Of a stretch of 64,000 bases of DNA, positions 36,795-46,007 are shown one piece after another. The stretch covers positions 248,001-312,000 of the forward strand of contig JADZBE010000007.1 in assembly GCA_020852275.1 (NCBI GenBank), read 5' to 3'. The position numbers and the translations under genes were made by a program. How positions within the stretch are numbered: position 1 is the stretch's first letter; each line of letters opens with the position of its first letter. Origin of the DNA: Phycisphaerales bacterium. Its GTDB lineage: Bacteria; Planctomycetota; Phycisphaerae; UBA1845. The notes beneath the pieces are model-generated. The model did not search any database, was not told the origin of the DNA, and worked only from the letters and a program-made list of their open reading frames with translations.

Positions 36795-37739
36795 GTGACC
36801 ACGATCGCCATGCCAACTTCCCGCTCCGCTACGGCGCCGGGCGCGCCGGCACGCGAGGCCCTGCGCCTCGCGGCGGCTGCGGTCCTCTTCGCATGGTTCT
36901 TCCAGCGCACGCTGGTGCATTACTTCGCTTACAAGTGGGCCAGCGACGGCAACTGGTCGCACGGCTGGCTCATCCCGCTCATCAGCCTGTATTTCCTCTG
37001 GACTGGCAAGGCGGAACTGGCGAGAACGCGGCGTTGTCCGCAGCCGCTTGCGGGCGTCCTGCTGCTCGGCGTCCTGGGGGCTTACGGCTTTTACTCGTGG
37101 GTGCGGCCCATCCTGTACTATCAGGGGCTGTGCGTGCCGGCGGGACTCGCCGCCGTCGTGCTGACGCTGTGGGGCTGGCGGATGCTGCGCGCGACGGCGT
37201 TTCCGATCGCGTACCTGCTGCTGGCGGTGCCCCTGCCGCACGGGATGTACGTGGAGCTGACGGTTCCCCTGCGCCGGCTCGCTTCGCAGCTTGCCGGAGC
37301 GGCGCTGTCGCTGCTGCCGTCGGTCGAGGTGGAGGTGCAGAAGGTCGTCATCGACTGGGTCCGGCTGGACACGGGCGCCAGCGGCTACCTGAACATCGAG
37401 ACGGCGTGCAGCGGGCTTCGGCTGATGATGTCGTTTGCGGCGCTGGGGCTGGCGTATGCGTATCTGCTGCGCGGGCCGATGTGGCAGCGCATCGTGATCG
37501 TGCTGGCGTGCGTGCCGATCGCCGTGCTGTGCAACGCGATTCGCGTCATCCTCACCGGCGTGTTCTGGATTTACGACCGCCCGGACTGGGCGCAGGGCAC
37601 GCCGCACATGCTGCTGGGCATCGTCACGCTGCTGATCGCGCTGGGGCTGTTCTGGGCGCTGAACGCCGTGATGAGCCGACTCTGGATCGAGACCAGCGAG
37701 CCGGACGGGAAGGACGCCACGAACGCGGACGCGCCGTGA
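36795..37739 (+). CDS. Exosortase (EpsH/XrtA-like transpeptidase)
   Basis: A 314-aa integral membrane protein with about eight TM segments. The exosortase triad is present: Cys in NIETACSGLRLMMSF (about residue 204), Arg in NAIRVILTG (about 249) and His in GTPHMLLG (about 270). Exosortases cleave and attach proteins with PEP-CTERM-type tails and are linked to exopolysaccharide loci, as here between Wza-like and Wzc-like genes. No PEP-CTERM-type substrate was seen in the window. The start is GTG 36795 or ATG 36810. It begins 14 bases after the export gene. Confidence 0.92.
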   Translation: MTTIAMPTSRSATAPGAPAREALRLAAAAVLFAWFFQRTLVHYFAYKWASDGNWSHGWLIPLISLYFLWTGKAELARTRRCPQPLAGVLLLGVLGAYGFYSWVRPILYYQGLCVPAGLAAVVLTLWGWRMLRATAFPIAYLLLAVPLPHGMYVELTVPLRRLASQLAGAALSLLPSVEVEVQKVVIDWVRLDTGASGYLNIETACSGLRLMMSFAALGLAYAYLLRGPMWQRIVIVLACVPIAVLCNAIRVILTGVFWIYDRPDWAQGTPHMLLGIVTLLIALGLFWALNAVMSRLWIETSEPDGKDATNADAP

Positions 37740-37749
37740 TGGAACTCGG

Positions 37750-39930
37750 ATGACCACGTTACCTTCGACAGTTCAAGAGCGGATCGCGCTGCCCGCGGCG
37801 GGCGCGACCACGACGGCGCCCACGCCCGGCGAGCTGCTGGGCATCATCCGCCGTCGCGCCGTGCTCATCGCCGTGCTCTTCTTCTTTTTCGGCGGACTGG
37901 CGGGCGGCGGGTTCTACGCGTGGTGGAAGTACTTCCCCAAGTACAAGTCCACCGGTCTGATCGAGTTGATCACCAACCAGCCGCAGTCGGAGCTGTCCGT
38001 CGATACCGGGCGGCTTCCGGAGCGCGAGCAGGACCGCTTCCTCACCACGCAGTCGTACGTCGTGAAAAGCCCTGCCATCCTCAGAAAGGTGCTGCAGGAC
38101 GACGACGTCCGGAAGACCAAGTGGTTCCAGGCGATTCCCTCCTGGAAGGACCCGCTGCTCGCGCTGACCGACGAGCTGGTCAGTGCGCCCCTGCGCGGCA
38201 CCAGCTTCCTCAGCATTTCGATTTCCACTCGGCACACCAGCGATCCGAAGACGATCGTCCAGAGGGTGATGGATAAGTACCGGGAATCCGTTCTGGAAGA
38301 AGCTTTGGTACCGTATCGCGACCGCCAGGAAGCGGCAACCAAGCGCCTCAGCGCCTCGACCGGCGCGCTGAACACCAAGCGAAATGAGATGAAGGACATC
38401 GCCAGCAAGCTTCAAGGCGGAGTTCTGGCCCGCGGGTGGAGCACGATCAGCCAGCAGGGCCTGCTTTACGCCCAGAGCGTGACGCAACTTCAGATTCAGA
38501 TGGCGGCGATCAGCCAGCTCCGAGATTACTACCAAGCCGGCGGCGAGCTGACGGCGGAGGACCAGGCGGCGGTCGAGGCCGACCCGTATGTGCAGACGCT
38601 GCGCGCCCGCGTGTTCAACTACGAGGAAGAGCGCAGCGCCTTGTCCAAGCGGCTGGGCGCGCGACATGCCGCGATCCAGAAACTCGACGACAATCTCAAC
38701 TCGGCAAAGTCGAGCCTCACGGTGGCCATGACCGAAGCCGTGGACCAGCGGCGAAGAGCCATCACCCAAGCCGCCGAGACCGCCTACCAGAACACCTATA
38801 CCCAGTTCCTGGCGGCGACAGAGAAGCTCAAAGGGCTGGAAGCTGAGCAGAAGCTGGACGACCGCACGCTTTTCGAGTTTCAGGTTGTGCAGGGCGACGT
38901 GGCGCGTCTCGAGGAGGAGACGGCCGCGATGCAGACTTACGTGGACGAACTGGCCCGCGTGATCGCCGACAAGTCCGCGCTGACCATGCGCATCTCCCAG
39001 GACCCGGTCGAGCCGCTGGCACGCAGCGAGCCGAGCATTCTCATGCTGCCGGTGCTGGTCCTGCTGGCGCTGATGGTCTCCGTCGGCATCGGCGTGGGCG
39101 TCGAAGTGCTGGACACCTCCGTCCGCACATCGCAGGACGTTGCCCGCTTCGTGCAGATGCCGCTCTTGGGCGTCGTGCCGGACGCGGACGACGAGGAACT
39201 CGCCATCGAGCACGTCGAACTGGCGATGCTCTCCACACCGCATTCCATGATGGCCGAGGCCTTCCGCCACATCCGCGCCAACCTTCAGTACAGCGCCCCC
39301 GCGGCGCGGCAGCGCTCCATCATCGTCACCAGTCCCGGACCGGACGACGGCAAGACCACTGTGGCGTGCAACCTCGCCATCGCGGCCGCGCAGGGAGGGC
39401 GCCGGGTGCTGCTGGTGGACGCCAACCTGCGCCGTCCCCGCCTGCAGGAACACTGGGCTGGCATCGAGGACAAGGGCCTGACCACGCTTCTGATCGGCGA
39501 GGGTCAACTCACGGACCTGGTCGCCCGCTCCAGCGTGCCCCATCTCGACGTTCTGGGCAGCGGACCCATGACGCCCAACCCCGCCGAGCTTCTCGGCAGC
39601 GAATCCTTCCTGGCGTTCCTCCACGACGCCGCCCAGCGCTATGACCAGGTCATCCTGGACACGTCGCCGGTGCTGATTGCCAGCGACCCGACCGTGCTGG
39701 CCACGCTGGTGGACGGCGTGGTGATGGTCATCCGCGCCCGCGCAAACTCCCGCGGCGCCGCCCGTCGCGCCTGCGGCTTGCTTCAAAGCGTCAGCGCGCA
39801 TATCTTCGGCATCGTGCTGAACGCGGCGCAGGTGACGCGCGGTGGCTACTTCCGCGAGCAGCTTCGGACGTACTACGACTACCAGCCGGACCGGCGGGAT
39901 CGGGGATCGTCGAAGAGCCTGCCGAAGTAG
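37750..39930 (+). CDS. Wzc-like chain-length determinant / BY tyrosine kinase
   Basis: A 726-aa fusion of a Wzz domain and a bacterial tyrosine kinase. TM1 is at about residues 38-58 (VLIAVLFFFFGGLAGGGFYA), a long periplasmic coiled coil covers 60-430, and TM2 is at about 434-455. The kinase has Walker A SPGPDDGKTT (about 528), Walker A' VLLVDANLRRP (about 556) and Walker B QVILDTSP (about 634). The C-terminus carries a tyrosine cluster (RTYYDYQ) for autophosphorylation. It controls polymer length and export with the Wza-like pore. It begins 10 bases after the exosortase stop, hence one operon. Confidence 0.93.
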   Translation: MTTLPSTVQERIALPAAGATTTAPTPGELLGIIRRRAVLIAVLFFFFGGLAGGGFYAWWKYFPKYKSTGLIELITNQPQSELSVDTGRLPEREQDRFLTTQSYVVKSPAILRKVLQDDDVRKTKWFQAIPSWKDPLLALTDELVSAPLRGTSFLSISISTRHTSDPKTIVQRVMDKYRESVLEEALVPYRDRQEAATKRLSASTGALNTKRNEMKDIASKLQGGVLARGWSTISQQGLLYAQSVTQLQIQMAAISQLRDYYQAGGELTAEDQAAVEADPYVQTLRARVFNYEEERSALSKRLGARHAAIQKLDDNLNSAKSSLTVAMTEAVDQRRRAITQAAETAYQNTYTQFLAATEKLKGLEAEQKLDDRTLFEFQVVQGDVARLEEETAAMQTYVDELARVIADKSALTMRISQDPVEPLARSEPSILMLPVLVLLALMVSVGIGVGVEVLDTSVRTSQDVARFVQMPLLGVVPDADDEELAIEHVELAMLSTPHSMMAEAFRHIRANLQYSAPAARQRSIIVTSPGPDDGKTTVACNLAIAAAQGGRRVLLVDANLRRPRLQEHWAGIEDKGLTTLLIGEGQLTDLVARSSVPHLDVLGSGPMTPNPAELLGSESFLAFLHDAAQRYDQVILDTSPVLIASDPTVLATLVDGVVMVIRARANSRGAARRACGLLQSVSAHIFGIVLNAAQVTRGGYFREQLRTYYDYQPDRRDRGSSKSLPK

Positions 39931-39944
39931 TCACGCACGTGTGC

Positions 39945-40051
39945 CACTGCTCTGTGAGCAGTGTCTGTGTCGGCGTGTGCCACTGCTCTATGAGCAGTGC
40001 ATGTGTGCACGTTGGAACCAGTGCCTGCGTGTCACTGCTCTGTGAGCAGTG
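39945..40051. repeat. Three CACTGCTC palindromes after the kinase gene
   Basis: CACTGCTC-TGT-GAGCAGTG (39945-39963), CACTGCTC-TAT-GAGCAGTG (39981-39999) and CACTGCTC-TGT-GAGCAGTG (40033-40051), all perfect. They are the same family as the 28-bp tandem array upstream of this operon, so the Wza-exosortase-Wzc unit is bracketed by one repeat family. Confidence 0.85.
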
Positions 40052-40134
40052 CGGTATCCCAGTGATCCAAGTTCCTTACGTTGCCATCGATCCGGCGTGA
40101 ACCGGACCCCACTGCCCAGCGCAGTGAGAAGCTT

Positions 40135-41253
40135 ATGCCGAAACCCATTGCCATGCTCGACCTTCATGCAGAGTTCGCCGTCTTCGGCGAACAGATCAAA
40201 GCCGCCGTGCATCGAGTCCTCGAAAGCCAGCAGTTCATCGGCGGTCCCGACATCGCCGAGCTGGAAAAGCAGGTCGCCGCCAAGCTGGGCATCGCCGACG
40301 CCGTGGCCGTCAGCAACGGCACGGACGCGCTGCTCTGCGCACTGATGGCGCTGGGCATCGGACATGGCGACGAGGTGATCGTGCCCACGTTCACATTCTT
40401 CGCCACGGCCGGCTGCGTGCACCGCGTCGGCGCCAAGCCGGTCTTCGTGGACATCGACCCGAAGACCTTTTGCATGGACGCGCATCGCGTCCGCGCCGCG
40501 GTCACCTCGCGTACCAAGGCCATCATGCCCGTCCACCTGTACGGTCAGTGTGCCGACATGGACGCGCTGCGCGCCATCGCGCGCGAACACAGGCTCGTGG
40601 TGATTGAGGATACGGCGCAAGCCATCGGCGCGCGTCAGGGGGATGAGGTCGCCGGCAGCATGAGCGACCTGGGTTGCCTCTCATTCTACCCGACGAAGAA
40701 CCTGGGCGGCTTCGGCGAGGGCGGGATGATCCTCTCGACCAACGTGGACCGCGCGAACCTCTGCCGGCGCCTTCGCAATCACGGGCAGTCGCAGCAGTAT
40801 CTGCACGACGTCGTCGGCGGCAACTTCCGCCTCGACACGCTGAAAGCCGCCATTCTGCTCGTCAAGCTGCCGCACTGGGAGAAGTTCACGCAGCAGCGGC
40901 GCGAGTCGGCCTCGATGTACGACGCGCTCCTGAAAGGCGCCCCCGTGACCCCGCCGCACCTTGCGCCGCGCAACACGCACGTGTACCACCAGTACACGAT
41001 TCTCTGCGACCGCCGCGACGAGCTGATGGCTTTCCTCAAGTCGCGCGACATTCTCACGGCCGTCTATTACCCCGTCCCGCTGCACAGACAGCCGTGCTTC
41101 GCGTATCTGAACTGCCGCTGCGAGGACTTCCCCGTGGCGGAGGACGCCAGCCTCCGCGTGCTCTCGCTGCCCGTGCATCCGATGCTGACAGAGGAGGAGA
41201 TCAACCGCGTGGCCGGCGGCATCCATGACTTCTACGGAACGAAGCCGCGGTAG
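40135..41253 (+). CDS. DegT/DnrJ/EryC1/StrS-family sugar aminotransferase
   Basis: A 372-aa PLP-dependent aminotransferase acting on nucleotide-linked keto-sugars. Motifs: GGPDIAELEKQVAAKLG, AVSNGTDALLCALMALGIG, VPTFTFFATAG, the Schiff-base lysine in SFYPTKNLGGFGEGG with the upstream VIEDTAQAIGA, RNHGQSQQY, and YYPVPLHRQPCF. It would supply an amino sugar for the polysaccharide whose export genes lie just upstream; the actual sugar is unknown. The ATG at 40135 is preceded by GAGAAG; the frame is open to 40081 but that part lies in the repeat-bearing spacer. Confidence 0.92.
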   Translation: MPKPIAMLDLHAEFAVFGEQIKAAVHRVLESQQFIGGPDIAELEKQVAAKLGIADAVAVSNGTDALLCALMALGIGHGDEVIVPTFTFFATAGCVHRVGAKPVFVDIDPKTFCMDAHRVRAAVTSRTKAIMPVHLYGQCADMDALRAIAREHRLVVIEDTAQAIGARQGDEVAGSMSDLGCLSFYPTKNLGGFGEGGMILSTNVDRANLCRRLRNHGQSQQYLHDVVGGNFRLDTLKAAILLVKLPHWEKFTQQRRESASMYDALLKGAPVTPPHLAPRNTHVYHQYTILCDRRDELMAFLKSRDILTAVYYPVPLHRQPCFAYLNCRCEDFPVAEDASLRVLSLPVHPMLTEEEINRVAGGIHDFYGTKPR

Positions 41254-41528
41254 CGACCCGCCGCCGCGATCCGCGTCCGTGCTCACAGAACGGCGCCGGT
41301 TCCTGCAGGGCCGCGACCCTATGGGAGCGCACGCCTTGAATGCGCAAGGCGGTCGCCCAGTGGACACCCTGGACTGCGACCGTCGGGGCGCGGGTTCTTG
41401 CTGCGTCGAGCGATACTCGCTCCCCGAAGGCCGGGGCATGGATCGGCGGAACCACTCCCTGACCTTGCCGGCTCCGGTCCGTTGCGTTTCAAGAGATGCG
41501 AGTCACGGGTGTGCCCGGATCGCCCCGG

Positions 41529-42320
41529 TCAGTCACTCCGCAGCGCGAGGGGGGGGGCAAGGATCTCGGCCAGTATCACCGCGTGCCGCAGATCGCCCCG
41601 GGCAAGACGCAGCTTCACTTCTCCCCCCGTCGCGCGACTGCCGGCATGACCGGGCTCAATGCCATGCTCTTCCGGCTGCGCCGACTCGAAGTGCGGCCGC
41701 AAATGTTCGCCTTCGACACGGCTGACGCGGCGAGATTGCATCGCCTCTTCCAGATGACCAGGGTGCGCTTGAAGGTGACGCGCCTCCAGGGATGCGTGCT
41801 CCCGTGTGGATCTTCGCGCGGGCGGTGAGGGCGCCGGCTGCGGTGGGGCGGGGGACGCCGCGCCGTGATTCGGGCCTCGCGCGGGTTCTCCGCCGCGGGC
41901 GCGTTCTGCGTTGCGCACGGAACGCGGCGGCGGGGCGGGCGGAACCGTCCGGCCTCCGGGCGGCGGGGCCGACGGACTGCCCGGTGTCTTTGCTCGGCGC
42001 GACTGGGCGATAGCGGACGCCGGGCGCGTCGTTGCAGGACGCGGCGCCCGGACCGGCGGAGCCGGGGGGATGGTGACCGGCGGCTTCGTACCGCTTCTGG
42101 GTGAAGGGGCGGCGGCATTCGCGGCGGGCGATCGAGGCGCGTCCGTCTCGACTTCGATCCACCCCTCGTCTTCTTCGAGCACCTCGACTTCGACTTCGTC
42201 CTTCGCGGATTTCTTTTTCAGCAGGCTGCCGATGCTCCCGCCGACGGCCAGAATGACGAACACCGCGAGCTTGAGCAGGTCGTCGAGGTCGAAGTTGTTT
42301 TGCATCAGCAGTTCAGGCAT
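41529..42320 (-). CDS. Hypothetical protein: one TM segment, Pro-rich middle, conserved tail
   Basis: A 263-aa protein. The N-terminal hydrophobic segment (LLKLAVFVILAVGGSIGSLL) is followed by KKK, an acidic patch (EVEVEVLEEDEGWIEVE), about 130 residues of Pro/Ala/Arg-rich disorder, and a tail (GEVKLRLARGDLRHAVILAE, then ILAPPLALRSD). That tail resembles the LRxAIxLxEILGPPxAL ending common in planctomycete proteins. It is last in the NfeD/NfeD/FloA direction of transcription and may be a partner of that membrane module. GAGG precedes the ATG. No known function. Confidence 0.72.
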   Translation of the reverse strand: MPELLMQNNFDLDDLLKLAVFVILAVGGSIGSLLKKKSAKDEVEVEVLEEDEGWIEVETDAPRSPAANAAAPSPRSGTKPPVTIPPAPPVRAPRPATTRPASAIAQSRRAKTPGSPSAPPPGGRTVPPAPPPRSVRNAERARGGEPARGPNHGAASPAPPQPAPSPPARRSTREHASLEARHLQAHPGHLEEAMQSRRVSRVEGEHLRPHFESAQPEEHGIEPGHAGSRATGGEVKLRLARGDLRHAVILAEILAPPLALRSD

Positions 42321-42385
42321 GATCGACTTTCCTCACCCCGCTGGCCACACCCGCCAATGGCACGGGTCCAATCCGCCGTCTTTCA

Positions 42386-42452
42386 GAGCCGCGCCCGTAA
42401 GGAAGCGGGTTCTGACGCGGGGAAGCGGAAACGCTCCCCTACGGCCGCGGCT
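42386..42452. repeat. GAGCCGCG...CGCGGCTC element
   Basis: An imperfect inverted element of about 67 bp: GAGCCGCGCCCGTAAGGAAG at the left, and CCCCTACGGCCGCGGCTC at the right. It is closely related to 48906-48966 and, as half units, to sequence inside the acyl-CoA dehydrogenase gene at 56479-56543. It lies between floA and the Pro-rich gene. Confidence 0.7.
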
Positions 42453-42484
42453 CGGATAAGAGGTACTTTCAACGAGGCACCCCA

Positions 42485-43540
42485 CTACGTCGTCCGCTTC
42501 TCCCCGCCGCTCGCCTCGCCGCCGGGCGCGCCGCCGATGGACTCGCGCATCATCGTGTCCGCCTGGACGTTCTTCATGCGGTAGTAGTCCATGATGCCCA
42601 TGTTGCCCTTGCGGAACGCGTCGGCCATCGCCTTGGGGACTTCCGCCTCCGCCAGCGTGACCAGCGCGCGGTTCTCCTCGATCTTGGCCTTGTTTTCCGC
42701 CGCCAGCGCGATGGCCATGGCGCGGCGCTTCTCCGCCTCGGCCTGAAAGCGGCGCTTGTCCGCCTCGGCCTGATCCGCCTGGAGCTTGGAACCGACGTTC
42801 TCGCCCACGTCCACGTCGGCGATGTCGATGGAAAGAATCTCGAACGACGTGCCGGCATCCAGTCCCTTGGCGAGCACGGCCTTGCTGATGCGGTCCGGGT
42901 TTTCCAGGACCATCTTGTACGTGTCGGCGGAACCGATGGCGCTGACGATGCCCTCGCCGACGCGAGCAACGATGGTCTCCTCGGTGGCGCCGCCGATGAG
43001 CTGGCGGATGTTGGTGCGCACGGTCACGCGGGCTTTGGCCTTAAGCTGGATGCCGTCCTTGGCGACGGCGTCGATCGTCTGCTTGCCGAACTTGGGGTTG
43101 GGCACGTCGATCACCTTCGGATCCACGCTCGTGCGCACGGCGTCGATGATGTCGCGCCCGGCGAGGTCGATGGCGCAGGCCTTCTTCCAGTCGAGGTCGA
43201 TCGCGGCGCGGTTCGCCGCGATGATCGCATGCACCACGTTGATCACGCGCCCGCCGGCGAGGTAGTGGCTTTCGAGGTCGTTGGTGGAAATCTCCTGGAT
43301 TTTCGCCTTGACCAGTTGAATCTTGGCGAGCGTGATCGTGCGCATGTCCACCTTGCGCAGGTACATGCCGATCAGGCTGATCATGCTGACGCCCGCGCCG
43401 CTCGAGAACGCCTGAATCCACAGGTTGATGAACCGCCCGATGACGAACAGGACGATCAGACCCACCAGCCCCAGGACGATCAGGAAAATGAGGAACCCGT
43501 TGGATGTCTCACCGAGCATCGGAGAAATCGCGCTCAACAT
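42485..43540 (-). CDS. floA: Flotillin-like protein FloA
   Basis: A 351-aa FloA (YqfA/UPF0365) scaffold protein of bacterial membrane microdomains. The N-terminal membrane segment is [20 protein letters not shown]. The SPFH-like domain has [40 protein letters not shown] and [14 protein letters not shown] coiled coil ([20 protein letters not shown]) and [20 protein letters not shown] complete the family pattern. It lies 56 bases downstream of the short NfeD gene; NfeD and flotillin genes co-occur widely. Confidence 0.96.
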   Translation of the reverse strand: MLSAISPMLGETSNGFLIFLIVLGLVGLIVLFVIGRFINLWIQAFSSGAGVSMISLIGMYLRKVDMRTITLAKIQLVKAKIQEISTNDLESHYLAGGRVINVVHAIIAANRAAIDLDWKKACAIDLAGRDIIDAVRTSVDPKVIDVPNPKFGKQTIDAVAKDGIQLKAKARVTVRTNIRQLIGGATEETIVARVGEGIVSAIGSADTYKMVLENPDRISKAVLAKGLDAGTSFEILSIDIADVDVGENVGSKLQADQAEADKRRFQAEAEKRRAMAIALAAENKAKIEENRALVTLAEAEVPKAMADAFRKGNMGIMDYYRMKNVQADTMMRESIGGAPGGEASGGEKRTT

Positions 43541-43596
43541 GACTGGAAAAACTCCTCGGTATCAGCGGTCGGGCGTCGCGTGGACGCGCGACCTGC

Positions 43597-44091
43597 TCAA
43601 GTTTCACTCGAAACGGCCACCACGAGCTGTGCCCCGCGAATGGCAATGCCGATGACCGGCGTTCGCGCCTCAATCCGTCCGGTCTCGGCGATACAAGCGG
43701 TGCGCGCCGCGCCAAACCGGCAGATGCCCACGGGGCGAAGCGGGGTCTCCGTTACGCCTCGGCTCCCGATCAGCGCCGCCAGCGCCGCAACCTCGACTCC
43801 GATGTCCGCCGCCGTGGCCGCTTCATTCGGCATGATCAGCCGCCTCCCGAAGGGCGTGCGGTGGAAGTTCTTGACCCCGACGTAGGCGAGCGCAGGCCAC
43901 GCAAGGATGCAGGCGAGAATCGACGCCAGTCCCGCGCTCTGGCCATACTGGACGAACACGCGATAGGAAGCCGCGGCCAGCAGCCCCAGACCCGCCACCG
44001 TGAGGATGAAGTGCGACGGCAGAAAGATGTCCGCAACCAGGACCGCAAGCCCCGCGGCGAACAGCAATGTGATAATCAAACCTTCCTGCAT
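43597..44091 (-). CDS. NfeD-family membrane protein, short form
   Basis: A 164-aa protein: two or three TM segments (ITLLFAAGLAVLVADIFLPS, ILTVAGLGLLAAASYRVF) then a C-terminal OB-fold with GSRGVTETPLRPVGICRFG and GIAIRGAQLVVA, the NfeD C-terminal signature. It probably assists FloA in membrane microdomains. It begins 8 bases after the upstream protease-type NfeD gene. Confidence 0.88.
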   Translation of the reverse strand: MQEGLIITLLFAAGLAVLVADIFLPSHFILTVAGLGLLAAASYRVFVQYGQSAGLASILACILAWPALAYVGVKNFHRTPFGRRLIMPNEAATAADIGVEVAALAALIGSRGVTETPLRPVGICRFGAARTACIAETGRIEARTPVIGIAIRGAQLVVAVSSET

Positions 44092-44099
44092 GGGTCAAA

Positions 44100-46007
44100 T
44101 CACCCTCGTAAGGCCCTAACCACGACGCGGTTCACGGTTCGCTCGACAACCTGCACGGCTTCGCCAGCCTCCACGTACTCGCCCGAAGTCACCACATCCA
44201 CGAGCATCCCGCCGAATCGCGCCTTGCCGGCCGGGCGGAGCGGGCCCAGAGAGACCCCGTTATCGCCAGGCTGGGCCAGTCCATGATACGGATCCTCAAC
44301 CGCCACGCTCTCCGGACCTTCGTTGAGTGGGATCAGTTTCTGGAACAGCGGCATCCGCGGCAGGTACTTCGCCAGGAAGAACATGCCCACGATGGAAGCC
44401 AGCAGCCCGATGACCACGGTCTTCAGCCCCGTGTACAGCGCGTCCAGCGTCGGCTGCAACTGCGGCACGTAGAAGGGCGTGCTGTGGCCCGGCTCGCCGG
44501 GCATGAACGTGGCCACCAGTCCGGCCATCAGGCACAGGATGCCCGTCACGCCCGCCACACCGAAGCCGGGAATGACGAACACCTCCAGCCCGATCAGCAC
44601 CAGCCCGATCACGATGAGCACGATCTCCCAGACGCTGGCAAGACCCGTCAGGTACGGCGCGCCCACGAACACCGCCAGTGCGATCAGCGACACCAGGCCC
44701 GCCAGCCCCAGACCGGGCGTGTGAAACTCCACGTACGCCCCGAGGAACACGAGAATCAGCAGGAAGCCGCGGACATACGGCGACGTCAGCCACGTCGTCA
44801 GCCCCTCCGACCACGTCTCATCCAGACGCGAGATCGTCGCCACGCCATACCGAGCGCGAATGTCGTCCTCGCCCGCCACAATGGCTTTGTTGAACCCGAA
44901 CGCGTGCGCCCGCCCCGAGTCCATCTCCAGCAGCTCGTCGTCGCGCTCCACCGGCTGAGTGATGGAAACGTCCTTGCCGGTCACGATGTCGAAGTAGCCG
45001 TCCACGAGCTTCCATGCGTGCTGCCCGGACTCGCCCATGCCGAGGATGGCCTTGGTGACCTTTTGCACCGCGCCGTCCTGCTGCGCATCCTCTCCCATGC
45101 GCTTGAGCTTCTCCTCGCGAAATACGAACTCCCGCTCGCCGGTGGCCGTGTTCTCCAGCCACCAGACCTCCCGCTCGGGAATCACAAACGCTTCCGACAG
45201 CACCTCGCTGTAGCCGTTGAGCTTGGCCGAGGAGCGGAAGCGCGTCAGCACCGGTGTGTAGATTTTCGGTCGAAGCTCCTCCGGCACGGCGTCCACGCCC
45301 TCGCCCGTGAAGAGGATGACCTGCGAGTCGCCCATGGTGGAGGACGGGGCCATGACGATTTCGTTGCATGCCACGGAGATGATGGTTCCCGCGCTGTGCG
45401 CCTGGGGGTTGACCCACGCGACGGTGCCGATGTCGCGCAGGTTCTCGATCATGTGCGCGATGTCCAAGGCGCTGTCGAGATAGCCGCCGGGCGTGTCCAG
45501 CTCGAAAACGACAAGGTCGGCGCCCTTGGATCGCGCTGCGTCGATGCGCCGCTTGAGGCTCTGGGTCGTCACGCCGGTGATCTCGTCGCGGATGGGGACG
45601 ATGGCGGCGTGCTTGTACTGCTTTGAAGCAACGCCAGGCCTGGCAGCGGACGGCTGCGCGCCGGACGCTTGCATACCGGCCGGTCGCGCTTCGGACGATT
45701 GCGTACCGGGGGGTTGCGCACCGGAGGGTTGCGCACGGGAAGTTTGAGGCGCTGTCTCCTGCGCAACCGGCGCAGTCGAAGTTGCGGTCGCCTCCGTCGC
45801 GGTCGGCGCCGCCGGTTTCGGCTCGGATGCCGTCGGCGCGGATGTCGTCGGCGCGGATGCGGGGGGCTGCGGCGTCGGAGGCTGAGCCTCCTGCGCACGG
45901 ACCCGACCTGACGCCATCAACCCGACGGCACAAATCGCCACGGCGACTCGCGCGAGGCCGCGTCGAACGTCAACTCGGGACTTTCGGGTTCTTGCTCCAG
46001 CGGACAT
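44100..46007 (-). CDS. Long NfeD: ClpP-like serine protease fused to NfeD membrane domain
   Basis: A 635-aa exported/membrane protein. The signal sequence ends near GRVRAQE. About 100 residues of Ala/Pro/Thr-rich linker with GAQP/GTQS-type repeats follow. The ClpP-like protease domain (about 130-390) has FELDTPGGYLDSALDIAHMI and the nucleophile serine in NPQAHSAGTIISVACNEIVM. About four TM segments and the OB-fold (LGPLRPAGKARFGGMLVDVV) end the protein. NfeD proteases of this type cleave stomatin/flotillin-type partners, so with floA two genes on the partner is evident. Its protease domain carries about 90 residues beyond the archaeal enzyme, around residues 230-330. Confidence 0.92.
   Translation of the reverse strand: MSAGARTRKSRVDVRRGLARVAVAICAVGLMASGRVRAQEAQPPTPQPPASAPTTSAPTASEPKPAAPTATEATATSTAPVAQETAPQTSRAQPSGAQPPGTQSSEARPAGMQASGAQPSAARPGVASKQYKHAAIVPIRDEITGVTTQSLKRRIDAARSKGADLVVFELDTPGGYLDSALDIAHMIENLRDIGTVAWVNPQAHSAGTIISVACNEIVMAPSSTMGDSQVILFTGEGVDAVPEELRPKIYTPVLTRFRSSAKLNGYSEVLSEAFVIPEREVWWLENTATGEREFVFREEKLKRMGEDAQQDGAVQKVTKAILGMGESGQHAWKLVDGYFDIVTGKDVSITQPVERDDELLEMDSGRAHAFGFNKAIVAGEDDIRARYGVATISRLDETWSEGLTTWLTSPYVRGFLLILVFLGAYVEFHTPGLGLAGLVSLIALAVFVGAPYLTGLASVWEIVLIVIGLVLIGLEVFVIPGFGVAGVTGILCLMAGLVATFMPGEPGHSTPFYVPQLQPTLDALYTGLKTVVIGLLASIVGMFFLAKYLPRMPLFQKLIPLNEGPESVAVEDPYHGLAQPGDNGVSLGPLRPAGKARFGGMLVDVVTSGEYVEAGEAVQVVERTVNRVVVRALRG

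Noticed and set aside
37759-39801. 680-codon open frame antisense to the Wzc-like kinase
   Set aside because: Mirror of a well-supported gene with all motifs on the plus strand; no recognisable protein of its own.
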